From Mesorhizobium wenxiniae (lineage in GTDB: Bacteria; Pseudomonadota; Alphaproteobacteria; Rhizobiales; Rhizobiaceae), in assembly GCF_002284535.1 (NCBI RefSeq), contig NZ_NPKH01000020.1:806001-870000 (forward strand): a DNA stretch of 64,000 nt, given 5' to 3'. The notes under the pieces are model-generated. The model did no database searches, was not told the DNA's origin, and saw only the letters and a program-made list of their open reading frames with translations. Position numbers and translations under genes: made by a program. Shown one piece after another: positions 37,571 through 45,778 of this stretch (position 1 is the first letter of the stretch; each line of letters begins with the position of its first letter).

Positions 37571-38038
37571 CTGCCAGCCCCTCTGCCCCGCTCGATCCTG
37601 CCCCGCTCGATCCTGTTTGTCTGCGGCATGAACGCGGTGCGCTCGCCGATGGCCGAACTGCTGGCGCGCCAGGTGCTTCCGGCCACCACCTTCGTGGCGT
37701 CGGCCGGGGTGCGCGGCGGCGAACGCGACCCGTTCGTCGACGCCGTGCTGGCCGAGGACGGGCTTTCGCTGGGTGAACGGCACCCGAGGACACTGGACGA
37801 TCTCGAGGACGACTATTTCGATCTGATCGTCACACTGTCGCCGGAAGCGCATCACACCGCGCTCGAGCTTACCCGCTCGCTTGCCGTCGATGTCGAATAT
37901 TGGCCGATGCCGGACCCGACTGGCGTCAGCGGCACGCGTGAGCAGATCATGGCCGCCTATCGCGAGGTGCGCGAACGGCTAAGGGCGCGAATCGGCCACC
38001 GTTTCCTAGAGCCGGAAGCAAAAAACGGCGCTGATTAA
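37571..38038 (+). CDS. Low-molecular-weight protein tyrosine phosphatase family protein, non-ATG start
   Basis: The catalytic loop FVCGMNAVRSPMAE (CX5R, Cys codon at 37622) lies before the first ATG (37628), so translation must start upstream. Between the last in-frame stop (TGA at 37478) and the loop there is no ATG, GTG or TTG; the CTG at 37571, one base after the UPF0262 stop, is the best candidate. From it the protein is about 155 residues. A conserved acid region DPTGVSGTREQIMAAYREVR follows later. A 15-bp tandem duplication (37583-37612) repeats LPRSI. Confidence 0.65.
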   Translation: MPAPLPRSILPRSILFVCGMNAVRSPMAELLARQVLPATTFVASAGVRGGERDPFVDAVLAEDGLSLGERHPRTLDDLEDDYFDLIVTLSPEAHHTALELTRSLAVDVEYWPMPDPTGVSGTREQIMAAYREVRERLRARIGHRFLEPEAKNGAD

Positions 38039-38128
38039 GCGGCGTGTTCACAAGCGCACGATTATCATATAGGTTCCGCGCAAATTCCGGCCGGGGCGCT
38101 GGGAATCCCATCCAAGCAAAGGTATCGA

Positions 38129-38347
38129 ATGCCGAAGGAAGAAGTCCTCGAGTTTCCGGGTGTCGTCACGGAATTGTTGCCCAACGCGATGTTCAGGGTG
38201 AAGCTCGAAAACGAACACGAAATCATCGCCCACACGGCCGGCCGCATGCGCAAGAACCGCATCCGCGTGCTCACCGGCGACAAGGTCCTGGTCGAGATGA
38301 CACCCTACGACCTGACCAAGGGCCGCATCACCTACCGTTTCAAGTAA
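38129..38347 (+). CDS. infA: Translation initiation factor IF-1
   Basis: A 72-residue OB-fold protein matching IF-1 throughout: [20 protein letters not shown], then [40 protein letters not shown] and RITYRFK at the end. It binds the 30S ribosomal A site during initiation. Its length is exact for the family. Confidence 0.98.
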
Positions 38348-38374
38348 AATCGTCAGAGTTCGGCCGGGATCGCG

Positions 38375-39001
38375 ATGAGCATTTTGCAGAAGCTCGTGCT
38401 TGCCTCGGGTTCGCCGCGCCGGATCGAACTGTTGCAGCAGGCCGGCATTGAGCCGGACCGCGTGCTGCCGGCCGGTGTCGACGAGACGCCGCTGCGCGCC
38501 GAGCATCCGCGTTCGCTGGCCAAGCGCCTGTCGAAGGAAAAGGCCGAGAAGGCATTGGCCTCGCTGCAGGCGGAAGAGGACTATGTGCCCAGCTTCGTGC
38601 TGGCCGCCGACACAGTGGTCGCAGTCGGCCGGCGCATCCTGCCCAAGGCCGAAACGTTCGACGACGTCGCCAATTGCCTCGGCCTGCTGTCCGGCCGTTC
38701 GCACCGGGTCTATTCCGGCATCTGCCTGATCACGCCGGGCGGCAAGCTGCGCCAGCGGCTGGTCGAGACCAGGGTGCGTTTCAAGCGGCTGCCGCGCGCC
38801 GAGATCGACGCCTATGTCGCCTCGGGAGAATGGCGCGGCAAGGCCGGCGGCTATGCCGTCCAGGGGCTGGCCGGCGCTTTCGTGGTCAAGCTTGTCGGCT
38901 CCTACACCAACGTCGTCGGCCTGCCGCTCTATGAGACGGTGGCGCTGCTGACCGGCGAGGGTTTCAAGGTGCATGCCAAATGGCAGTCAGCTCGGCCATG
39001 A
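38375..39001 (+). CDS. maf: Maf family nucleoside triphosphate pyrophosphatase
   Basis: A 208-residue Maf protein. [20 protein letters not shown] is the N-terminal signature, [20 protein letters not shown] contains the key acidic pair, and [20 protein letters not shown] the C-terminal one. The family hydrolyses non-canonical or pyrimidine NTPs, limiting misincorporation. infA lies 27 bp upstream and yacG starts 13 bp downstream. Confidence 0.93.
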   Translation: MSILQKLVLASGSPRRIELLQQAGIEPDRVLPAGVDETPLRAEHPRSLAKRLSKEKAEKALASLQAEEDYVPSFVLAADTVVAVGRRILPKAETFDDVANCLGLLSGRSHRVYSGICLITPGGKLRQRLVETRVRFKRLPRAEIDAYVASGEWRGKAGGYAVQGLAGAFVVKLVGSYTNVVGLPLYETVALLTGEGFKVHAKWQSARP

Positions 39002-39014
39002 GTTCGGGGCGGTC

Positions 39015-39212
39015 ATGAGCTCGGACGACAAGGTCACGCCGCTGCGCCCCAAGCGGCCCTGCCCCGAATGCGGAAAGCCGTCGGCGCGTGAGACCTACCC
39101 GTTCTGCTCGGTGCGCTGCAAAGAGATCGACCTCAACCGCTGGCTCAAGGGCGCCTACGTCATTCCGGCCCGCGACGACGAGGACGAACCGGACAACGAC
39201 GCTGCCAAATGA
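39015..39212 (+). CDS. yacG: DNA gyrase inhibitor YacG
   Basis: A 65-residue zinc protein. The Cys4 site is visible in [20 protein letters not shown] followed by [18 protein letters not shown]. YacG binds GyrB and blocks gyrase DNA binding. The ATG at 39015 avoids overlap with maf; an in-frame ATG at 38973 would add 14 residues. Confidence 0.92.
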   Translation: MSSDDKVTPLRPKRPCPECGKPSARETYPFCSVRCKEIDLNRWLKGAYVIPARDDEDEPDNDAAK

Positions 39213-39409
39213 GGCTGTTCAGAGCAGCCTGCGGGCCTCGACCGCGTCCCATGAATCCGCCTATCGGGCAACTGCTCGTTTCCCGCTTGAAATCAACGCT
39301 TAAGCGCTGGACAGGCCGGATTCCCGTGCTATAACCCACGCGCTTTCAAGGGGCGCCTGCGGCGCTTTCGAGAAATCCGGCGTGCAGAACTGCCCGCGTG
39401 CCGGAACAG

Positions 39410-39486
<77 letters not shown>

Positions 39487-39634
39487 TACTTTCCTAAAGA
39501 TACTTGGTTGCAGCAAAACTCGGTGTTCATGTCGCGCCATGTTGCAAACTGCTACCGTTGATTTCCAAGGGTTTCCTGCGACTATCGGCAGGTCCACGCG
39601 ACATGAACGCGACATGGTGAGGGGGAATTTATCT

Positions 39635-39916
39635 ATGGAATTCAAGGAATGCAGTGTACCGTTTGCTGGGAAGGATGACATCCAGGACCGGTTCGAGCGG
39701 CTGTTTATCGCTAACGGCAGCCCCGAGGAGATGGCACTCTTTTGCCGCACTTCCGAAGATCGCATGTCGGTGGTGTATCTTTTGACGCCGGCCGCATCAG
39801 AACTGTACGGACAGATTCCTGCGAATTGGAAACAGTCACATAACCTTTTCGATCACAAGTGGACGTTCCTTGTTGGCCACGAAAAGACGAGGATTAGGTA
39901 CGCCGGACTCCAGTAG
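39635..39916 (+). CDS. Small protein of the tRNA-Phe element, unknown
   Basis: A 93-residue protein beginning MEFKECSVPFAGKDDIQDRF, with LFCRTSEDRMSVVYLLTPAA in the middle. GAGGGGGAATTTATCT precedes the ATG. No family is recognised. It is the first gene inside the element's left end. Confidence 0.55.
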   Translation: MEFKECSVPFAGKDDIQDRFERLFIANGSPEEMALFCRTSEDRMSVVYLLTPAASELYGQIPANWKQSHNLFDHKWTFLVGHEKTRIRYAGLQ

Positions 39917-40150
39917 AACAAAAGCCCGCCGCCGTGAGGGCAGCGGCACGCGAGGAACATTCCGGCTTAACATATGTTATACGGGCTATGGCAAAGCTCC
40001 CTCCGCTCCCTCCGCTCCCACCGCCCTCATCTCGCATCGTGCTTCTCGCGCTCTGCCTTGATCTTGCCTTGCGCAAGCAGCAACAGGCCACCAAGCAAAC
40101 GAGCCCGCCACCGTGAGGCAGCGGGCCATGTGGCAGAGTTTGCCACTTGA

Positions 40151-40444
40151 TCAGTGGCGCTCTGCCGGTGCTTCGAGAATTTCGAGGAATATGCGTTCGC
40201 CGATTCGCTCGGCCTTTCCTGGAATGGTGTAGCAGCCTCGCACGATGACCTCGGCGATCTTCAGCATGTCCGATCGGCTTCCGACAAGCTTGGTCACCAC
40301 GGCGTTTTCAGGGCTGCCGTCATAGGAGCGCTGTGAGACGAACAAGGTCAGCCTGAGATTGTCGCCCATGAACGTGAGCGGCGCGGCCCCGGTCACGAAG
40401 ACATCAGAGCAGACGCATGGTTCTACGATCGGTGCGGCGCTCAT
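40151..40444 (-). CDS. Small protein of the element, unknown (second gene of pair)
   Basis: A 97-residue protein (MSAAPIVEPCVCSDVFVTGA at the start, then LTFMGDNLRLTLFVSQRSYD). Its ATG overlaps the stop of the upstream gene at 40441 (ATGA), indicating translational coupling. The family is not recognised; such paired small genes are common in prophage-like elements. Confidence 0.55.
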   Translation of the reverse strand: MSAAPIVEPCVCSDVFVTGAAPLTFMGDNLRLTLFVSQRSYDGSPENAVVTKLVGSRSDMLKIAEVIVRGCYTIPGKAERIGERIFLEILEAPAERH

Positions 40445-40725
40445 ATTCCCCGTTCCCTCTTCCAGTCCATGTGATTTTTGCTGACACCGGGTTCTGACAA
40501 AATCCCTAATCGATTGAAAATCGTCGCCTCGGGCGCTTCTTCCGGCGGCAGCTCCAGCAGCATTGCATCGAGACTGGTTTTCGTCCGCGTAGCTGGGATC
40601 GCGTCAGCGACAGACGGCGCGGCGGTCGCGTCGATGATCGTTGAAGCGGCAGCCAAGGCCGCCGCAGCGGCAGCGGCGGTGAAGTAGATGCCTTCGGCGG
40701 CTGCCCGAACAGTGACGTTCGGCAT
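40441..40725 (-). CDS. Small Ala-rich protein of the element, unknown (first gene of pair)
   Basis: A 94-residue protein with an Ala-rich helical segment (IYFTAAAAAAALAAASTIID) and a C-terminal stretch FNRLGILSEPGVSKNHMDWK. GGGAGAAATCCACA precedes the ATG at 40725. It is divergent from the ribbon-helix-helix gene, and a perfect inverted repeat lies between them. Function is unknown. Confidence 0.55.
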   Translation of the reverse strand: MPNVTVRAAAEGIYFTAAAAAAALAAASTIIDATAAPSVADAIPATRTKTSLDAMLLELPPEEAPEATIFNRLGILSEPGVSKNHMDWKRERGI

Positions 40726-40770
40726 TGTGGATTTCTCCCATGGTTTAGTTTGCTTACCCTCCAACAATCG

Positions 40771-40805
40771 CATACAATGTTAGTACGCGTCAACAACATT
40801 GTATG
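40771..40805. promoter_or_regulatory. Divergent operator: 11-bp perfect inverted repeat
   Basis: CATACAATGTT (40771-40781) and AACATTGTATG (40795-40805) are perfect inverted copies separated by 13 bp, about 75-80 bp between the divergent starts. The arms include TACAAT-like promoter sequence. The adjacent ribbon-helix-helix protein is the obvious candidate binder. Confidence 0.6.
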
Positions 40806-40820
40806 AGGAATACCAACACC

Positions 40821-40985
40821 ATGGTCAAAACCCACCCGCTAGGTTTTCGTGTCGAGCCGGAGCTTAAGGAAGCGCTGGAGCGCGCGGCGAAGGATGACAT
40901 GCGGTCTGTGTCATCGATGGTCGAGAAGATCCTGACCATGTATCTGCGGGACAAGGGCTACCTTCCGAAGAGCGCCGCAGAATAG
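40821..40985 (+). CDS. Ribbon-helix-helix (Arc/CopG-like) DNA-binding protein
   Basis: About 54 residues. GFRVEPELKEALERAAKDDM followed by RSVSSMVEKILTMYLRDKG fits the RHH fold: a beta strand (LGFRVEP), then helix A and helix B. It probably represses itself and the divergent gene pair through the palindrome just upstream. An ATG at 40803 lies within the palindrome and is less likely as the start. Confidence 0.7.
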   Translation: MVKTHPLGFRVEPELKEALERAAKDDMRSVSSMVEKILTMYLRDKGYLPKSAAE

Positions 40986-41129
40986 CACGCCACTGCGGGG
41001 GCGAAGCTTTGCGTGCGTCAGGTAGCGGCGACGCATGATAAGATATGTGACCTCGGGGCGTCGAATCACGGAGTTAATCCTGTCTGTAGATGATCGCTTC
41101 CGTCGCACTCGGATGGCTGAGCGGGTTTC

Positions 41130-41375
41130 ATGAGCCAGTTTGATTGGTGGCAGATAAAGCTCCGAAGAGGCGCAATCCGCATTGCGCTTCGGCGGCCTAT
41201 GCCCGAGAGCCTTACATATGGGGATAGGCGTAATAACAACTATCAGATCCGGCTTGGTGATCAGAATGATGCTTTCCGCTTCATCCCAAAGGTCATTGTA
41301 GATCAAGGTGTGGAGGGTTGGTATTTTACCGGCATGAGAAAAGTACCGACGCATGCTTACCCAATGGGCAGCTAA
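41130..41375 (+). CDS. Small protein of the element, unknown
   Basis: An 81-residue basic protein with two or three tryptophans (MSQFDWWQIKLRRGAIRIAL, then WYFTGMRKVPTHAYPMGS). A GAGCGGG site lies before the ATG. A 7-bp inverted repeat (41367-41385) overlaps the stop codon and may end the transcript. No family is recognised. Confidence 0.4.
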   Translation: MSQFDWWQIKLRRGAIRIALRRPMPESLTYGDRRNNNYQIRLGDQNDAFRFIPKVIVDQGVEGWYFTGMRKVPTHAYPMGS

Positions 41376-41423
41376 ATAAGCTGCCATTCAAGGTCATTCA
41401 TCACTACAAAGAATTCCAAATAG

Positions 41424-41789
41424 ACACGAGCCGCCAAATGGCAGGTAGGTCTGCCCTACGAAGCCGGCGCCGATACGCTGGAGCTTGATGTCGGTGGCAG
41501 GGATGGATCGATTGTCGGGCGACGAAAGAAGATCTCGGCCGTGATCCTATCCCTGCTCGAAACCGACACGACGGGCTTGCAAATCCAATCGCTCCAGCGT
41601 GGGCGGTGGGAGCAGGTCCGCATTCCCTCAATCGTTGCTCCCGATGGCATGGCAACGTTGTTCACCGGCAACGTAACGGTGCCCGTCGAGGACTCATGGG
41701 AGGGGCAAGGCCGGTTTAGGTTGCGCCATACCAACCCGACGCCGTGCACGGTCAGAGGGCCCACGCCGATAATGGATATGGAACCTTGA
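41424..41789 (+). pseudogene. Phage nozzle/tail tubular protein B-like C-terminal fragment
   Basis: Open from 41424 without a good start. The translation runs VGLPYEAGADTLELDVGG, GSIVGRRKKISAVILSLLET, then MATLFTGNVTVPV, WEGQGRFRLRHTNPTPCTVR and ends at TGA. The order GR+K.I..VIL.L..T, LFTG, SW...GR..IRH..P.P.T+ matches the C-terminal part of podovirus nozzle (T7 gp12-like) proteins, from memory. The N-terminal several hundred residues are missing, so this is a decayed phage gene. Confidence 0.5.
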
Positions 41790-41872
41790 TCAGTTCCTTG
41801 TTTCGCCGACATGCGATCCGCGGCTTGTGACGGAATGAGCGGCTCTTCCAAGAAGCGGAATGACTAGCCTAA

Positions 41873-42241
41873 CTACATGGCTCTGAGATCGGTCTGGAAC
41901 CCCTTTGAGATGCTATCCAGAGCCATCTTGATATCGTCAGGGCTGTCTATGCCGCCGCTGAAAAGAGCGATCAGACGACGGGCCAAATGCTCCCTCGCCG
42001 GGTGGCTGCCCTCAATGCCAGCTTGTTCGCAATAGTCGTCTAGAATTCTGGTAAGCGTCGCCAACTGCTCGGCGTCTGCTATTCCGCGAAAGGGCATCGC
42101 TCGTCTCCCTGTTTGGGCGAAAGCGTGATCTACTCTTTCAAGCGCCCGCTTGCCGTAAAGGTGCGGGCGACCTGTGAAGTGTACGCCTATTCCCGACAGA
42201 TAGCGAATCGCTCTCGCGGTCGGCGTATTCGTCGCCGCCAT
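41873..42241 (-). CDS. Protein of the element, unknown
   Basis: A 122-residue soluble, mostly helical protein (MAATNTPTARAIRYLSGIGV, then FRGIADAEQLATLTRILDDY and LARRLIALFSGGIDSPDDIK). No motif is recognised. The start is either the ATG at 42241 or a TTG two codons earlier. Confidence 0.5.
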   Translation of the reverse strand: MAATNTPTARAIRYLSGIGVHFTGRPHLYGKRALERVDHAFAQTGRRAMPFRGIADAEQLATLTRILDDYCEQAGIEGSHPAREHLARRLIALFSGGIDSPDDIKMALDSISKGFQTDLRAM

Positions 42242-42452
42242 TCCCAATCATTGCGCCGAGAGCGCATGGCAGCCTAGCACTCAACGCATCCGTAGGGACG
42301 AGAGTGCGGTAGGCACGTCTCTCAATCAGCGAAGCCCTTTACATGATCGCTGACGCCCGAACTGTACGCTTTCGCACAAAAACTACGAGCCATTCCCATT
42401 TCACGGAACAAGCACGATCGGGTGACGTTACGATCACCAAAAGGTTGCTACA

Positions 42453-42627
42453 ATGGCGGACGGACCTGACAAGCTGCCCTCGGCACCGGATCGTCTCTCT
42501 CTTGTCCAGCGCGTTGGTCAAAGAGGCCAATATCACCGAAGAACAGGCTCGCGAGCTTATCGCTCTTCTGGGGTCCGACTGGCCGTCACTTATGCGGGAA
42601 GCCCGATTTCTAACTCGAAAACGCTAG
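42453..42627 (+). pseudogene. Small helical protein, probably frameshifted
   Basis: An ATG at 42453 preceded by AAAAGG starts MADGPDKLPSAPDRLSLVQR, while another frame gives LVKEANITEEQARELIALLG then SDWPSLMREARFLTRKR, which looks like the real C-terminus of a small rhizobial protein. Joining them needs one frame change near 42515. Alternatively, a TTG-initiated short protein uses only the second frame. Support is weak. Confidence 0.35.
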
Positions 42628-42684
42628 ACACCAGCCCGAGCGCCTATCGCGAGGCAAAGGACGAGCGCTGGAAGGGAGGGCCCT

Positions 42685-42915
42685 ATGAAACGCAAGCCCA
42701 GTAAATCCGGGTTCAACAAACTTCTCGACGTCGACACCACACTCCTATCGGCCGAGCCATTGATCGGACTCCTCGAACTGGAGACCGACACCGGCACGAT
42801 CGAGCTGGCCATGAATAGGATCTTGGCCGAGCAACTTCTATTTGCCATCGTTGAATTTCTCCAGGCCGGCAAGGGAGACGACGCGCCAACATTCGCGATC
42901 GAGCGTTCGCAGTAG
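42685..42915 (+). CDS. Small acidic protein, unknown
   Basis: A 76-residue protein beginning MKRKPSKSGFNKLLDVDTTL with a helical C-terminal half (LAMNRILAEQLLFAIVEFLQ). GGAAGGGAGGGCCCT precedes the ATG. Function is unknown. Confidence 0.5.
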   Translation: MKRKPSKSGFNKLLDVDTTLLSAEPLIGLLELETDTGTIELAMNRILAEQLLFAIVEFLQAGKGDDAPTFAIERSQ

Positions 42916-43086
42916 GCGCCTATCCAAATTTGCAAGAATGGCCGGCGCCGCTTGGGGGGGGCGGGGTAGATTGCCTGAATAGGGCGCCGGCCGGGCGGGT
43001 TGGGGTCCGCCGCCTTTGGACAGTACCGATCTTGGCGAATCAAGTAATTCCGTGATCGCGGAATGTCGGGAGGCGGTCGACGACGC

Positions 43087-43308
43087 TCAGTCCTTTGCAT
43101 CGTCATCGCCTTGCACGGAGCCATCGTTTTTTGCCGGGCTTTCTAACCCGGCCAGTTGCCGGTCAGCCATTTCTTTGGCGAGGCCCACCAGGGCATCGAC
43201 CTCTTGCATCTGGTCCACGTGACCGCCATCGGCAACGCCTTTCTGGATCCTCTTCAGTTGGTCAGAGGTTCGTCGCAACGTTTCGGCGATTGACGGCTTC
43301 TCGGCCAC
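43087..43308 (-). CDS. Small helical protein, unknown
   Basis: A 73-residue, helix-rich, coiled-coil-like protein (VAEKPSIAETLRRTSDQLKR, then MQEVDALVGLAKEMADRQLA). The GTG at 43308 sits behind AGGAGGTGCAGGC, a strong ribosome site that decides the start. It is convergent with the genes at 42453 and 42685. Function is unknown. Confidence 0.5.
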   Translation of the reverse strand: MAEKPSIAETLRRTSDQLKRIQKGVADGGHVDQMQEVDALVGLAKEMADRQLAGLESPAKNDGSVQGDDDAKD

Positions 43309-43554
43309 GCCTGCACCTCCTGCACCCCAACCCTCGAGACGAGCAAGCGTTCCGGCCCGAAGCTTTTTATGGCAAACGTCGACATTCAATCGACCCGCTT
43401 CTAATCCGGGTCATGAAGTCCGCGCCATCCGTTGCCCAAGTTCGAGCGGCCCAGCGGCTTGCGGTTTGGGGGGAGACCGCCGGGCCTAACCAGCGAGCCT
43501 TAGGGGAGCTCGCATGGCTGGATATATATGAGTTAGTTCTAATGTAACCGAAAC

Positions 43555-44097
43555 ATGCAAATGAAGTACGTCGGCGGTAATTCCGCTGTGTACAAGCCAA
43601 ACCATAAGTGCCTCGCAATGGGTCAGGACGTTTGGCACCGCAATTGCACTTATCTTCGGGTATTCTTCACCGCGCATGGCTTGCGGTCTCACGACGTGTT
43701 GGACGCCTCGATGATGACGACGACCGTCGCCGAGGAAAATCGGACACGCCAGTTGTTTGATCAGCAAGCTTGGAACGCACTGAACGGTCTGCCGAAGCAA
43801 GTTTCGGACGGCCTGCACGCCCTGCTCGATAACATCAGTCTCAAGCCTTCGCCGAAAATCGCCTGGACTGGCGAAGCTACTTATCAGTCGAGGCTAAGCC
43901 TGAAAGCGAAGAGCCTTCACGCCTTCATGTGCATGGAGGTGGCAGCAGCCGCGGCGGCCGAGGCCGCTTTAGGGCGGTGCGAGAATTGCGAGAATCGCAT
44001 TTTGACAGGGCCAGCAACCGGGCGCCGCTCGTCATCAAAGTATTGTTCCGATCGGTGCCGAGTGGCAGCGATGCGTAAGCGCCAAGCCGCTTCTTGA
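43555..44097 (+). CDS. Protein with C-terminal CGNR-like zinc finger
   Basis: A 180-residue protein. The C-terminal 40 residues carry a zinc-finger pattern (RCENCENRILTGP, then KYCSDRCRVAAMRKRQ), similar to the CGNR/zinc-ribbon end of rhizobial island proteins. The N-terminal part is not recognised. It may be a DNA-binding regulator of the integrase gene that follows 74 bp downstream. Confidence 0.55.
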   Translation: MQMKYVGGNSAVYKPNHKCLAMGQDVWHRNCTYLRVFFTAHGLRSHDVLDASMMTTTVAEENRTRQLFDQQAWNALNGLPKQVSDGLHALLDNISLKPSPKIAWTGEATYQSRLSLKAKSLHAFMCMEVAAAAAAEAALGRCENCENRILTGPATGRRSSSKYCSDRCRVAAMRKRQAAS

Positions 44098-44171
44098 CAA
44101 GCGGATTTATTGCGACATAATGCAACATGCTTCCGGTTATTACGGTCGGCTACATAGAAGGGGCATGTGTT

Positions 44172-45401
44172 ATGTCGGTGCGCAAGCGCAAATGGACTAC
44201 CGCAAAGGGTGTCGAACGCGAGGCCTGGATTGTTGATTATGTGGATGGCAAAGGCGCGCGCCGGCTGAAGACATTCGACCGGAAGAAAGAGGCCGACGCC
44301 TTCAAAGCTACCGCCACGGTAGAAATCCGGGAAGGCACCCATGTTGCCGACAGCGACAGCACCACGGTTAAGAAGGCCGGCGATCTATGGATAAAGGCTT
44401 GCGACGGCCTGGAGCGCTCGACAAGGGATCAATACCAGCAACACCTCGATCTTCACATTGTCCCGTTCATCGGCGCCGAGAAGCTTTCGAAGCTGAGCAT
44501 TCCAATCGTCCGAAGCTTCGAGGATCAATTGAGGACGGGGAATGCCGACCTGCAGGCGGACGACCCGAGACGGGAACCGCGCTCCCCTGCCATGATCCGC
44601 AAGATCCTCGTCAGCCTGGGTTCGCTGCTCGCCGATGCGCAGGAGCGCGGCCTGACTGCCCGTAACGTCGTTCGCGACATGCGAGGCAAGCGCCGGAAGG
44701 GCAAGGAGCGCAAGGCAGAGAGGCGCCAGAAAGGCAAGATCAAGGTCGGCGTCGATCTTCCTACCCGCGAGGAGATCAAGGCCATTGTCGGGGCTGTGGA
44801 AGGCCGCTGGAGGCCTTTGCTGCTGACAGCCATATTCACAGGTCTGAGAGCTTCTGAGCTTCGTGGCCTGCGCTGGAGCGACGTGGATTTCGACAAGCGG
44901 GCGATCCGGGTCCACCAGCGCGCCGATCGCTTCAACGAGATCGGCCAGCCGAAGACAGAAGCGGGAGAAAGGACCGTCCCCGCCCCGCCGATCGTCATCA
45001 ACACTTTGAAGGAATGGAAGCTGGCCTGCCCCACGGGCGAGCTCGGGCTGGTGTTCCCGAATGGTGTCGGCAATGTCGAGTCGCTGGCCAACATCATCAA
45101 CCGTGGGCTTATGCCTGCCCAGGTCGCGGCCGGCGTGGTCGTCGACACTGGCGAGAAGGACGCGGACGGCAAGCCGATCATGAAGGCGCGCTACACCGGG
45201 ATGCATTGCCTTCGGCATTTCTTCGCAAGCTGGTGCATCAACCGTGTTGCCAACGGTGGCCTTGGCCTACCGCCCAAGGTCGTGCAGGAGCGGCTCGGAC
45301 ATTCCTCGATCATGATGACGATGGACGTCTATGGCCACCTCTTCCCGCGAGGCGATGATGCAGAAGAATTGGCCGCGGCGGAAAGAGCGCTGTTGGCGTG
45401 A
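44172..45401 (+). CDS. Tyrosine-type integrase (tRNA-Phe element)
   Basis: A 409-residue site-specific recombinase. An N-terminal arm-type domain (MSVRKRKWTTAKGVEREAWI) comes first, then a SAM-like core-binding domain. The catalytic domain has R in TGLRASELRGLRWSD (about 225), HCLRHFFASW (H-x-x-R), LGHSSIMMTMDVYGHLFP with H and the nucleophile Tyr (about 387). All key residues are present, so it is probably active. The ATG at 44172 is used rather than 44127. It lies 111 bp from the distal tRNA-Phe repeat. Confidence 0.92.
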   Translation: MSVRKRKWTTAKGVEREAWIVDYVDGKGARRLKTFDRKKEADAFKATATVEIREGTHVADSDSTTVKKAGDLWIKACDGLERSTRDQYQQHLDLHIVPFIGAEKLSKLSIPIVRSFEDQLRTGNADLQADDPRREPRSPAMIRKILVSLGSLLADAQERGLTARNVVRDMRGKRRKGKERKAERRQKGKIKVGVDLPTREEIKAIVGAVEGRWRPLLLTAIFTGLRASELRGLRWSDVDFDKRAIRVHQRADRFNEIGQPKTEAGERTVPAPPIVINTLKEWKLACPTGELGLVFPNGVGNVESLANIINRGLMPAQVAAGVVVDTGEKDADGKPIMKARYTGMHCLRHFFASWCINRVANGGLGLPPKVVQERLGHSSIMMTMDVYGHLFPRGDDAEELAAAERALLA

Positions 45402-45512
45402 CGAATGGTGCGACCATTTGAGCGGTAGCGCCTCACGGTTTTGACTGTTTAGATCGGGTACGCCACATGAACGCAACATGGAGCGAAAAAGCTCAAAGAT
45501 TTCAACTGCGGA

Positions 45513-45565
45513 CAGCGGACTGAAAATCCCCGTGTCGGTGGTTCGAATCCGCCTCTGGGCACCAT
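45513..45565. other. attR: distal copy of the tRNA-Phe 3' end
   Basis: This 53-bp repeat of 39434-45565's left end matches at 52 of 53 positions. It lies between two integrase genes (44172-45401 and 45779-46969) and also forms the natural left attachment site of whatever the second integrase mobilised. Confidence 0.9.
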
Positions 45566-45778
45566 CCCCTCTTCTCCCGACACTTCCTTTCGCCGAAGCT
45601 TCTACGCTTCTGTTTCCACAAACGACTGAAATCGTTCATCTTTTTGGGAAGGATGGCGCGATTGAGCGCGTTTCATGGAATTCCGGCGTATTTGATCTAA
45701 CGGGGCGGAGGGCTGGTATTTCCGTTGGTACTGGACATCCTGATGGTATCGAAACAGCCAAAGGGAGGTGTCCCACAA

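Noticed and set aside
39934..40116. Plus-strand frame of 60 codons with a Pro-rich stretch (PPLPPLPPP)
   Set aside because: It lies between two gcccgcc...gcgggc-type inverted repeats and has no ribosome site; low complexity makes it unconvincing.
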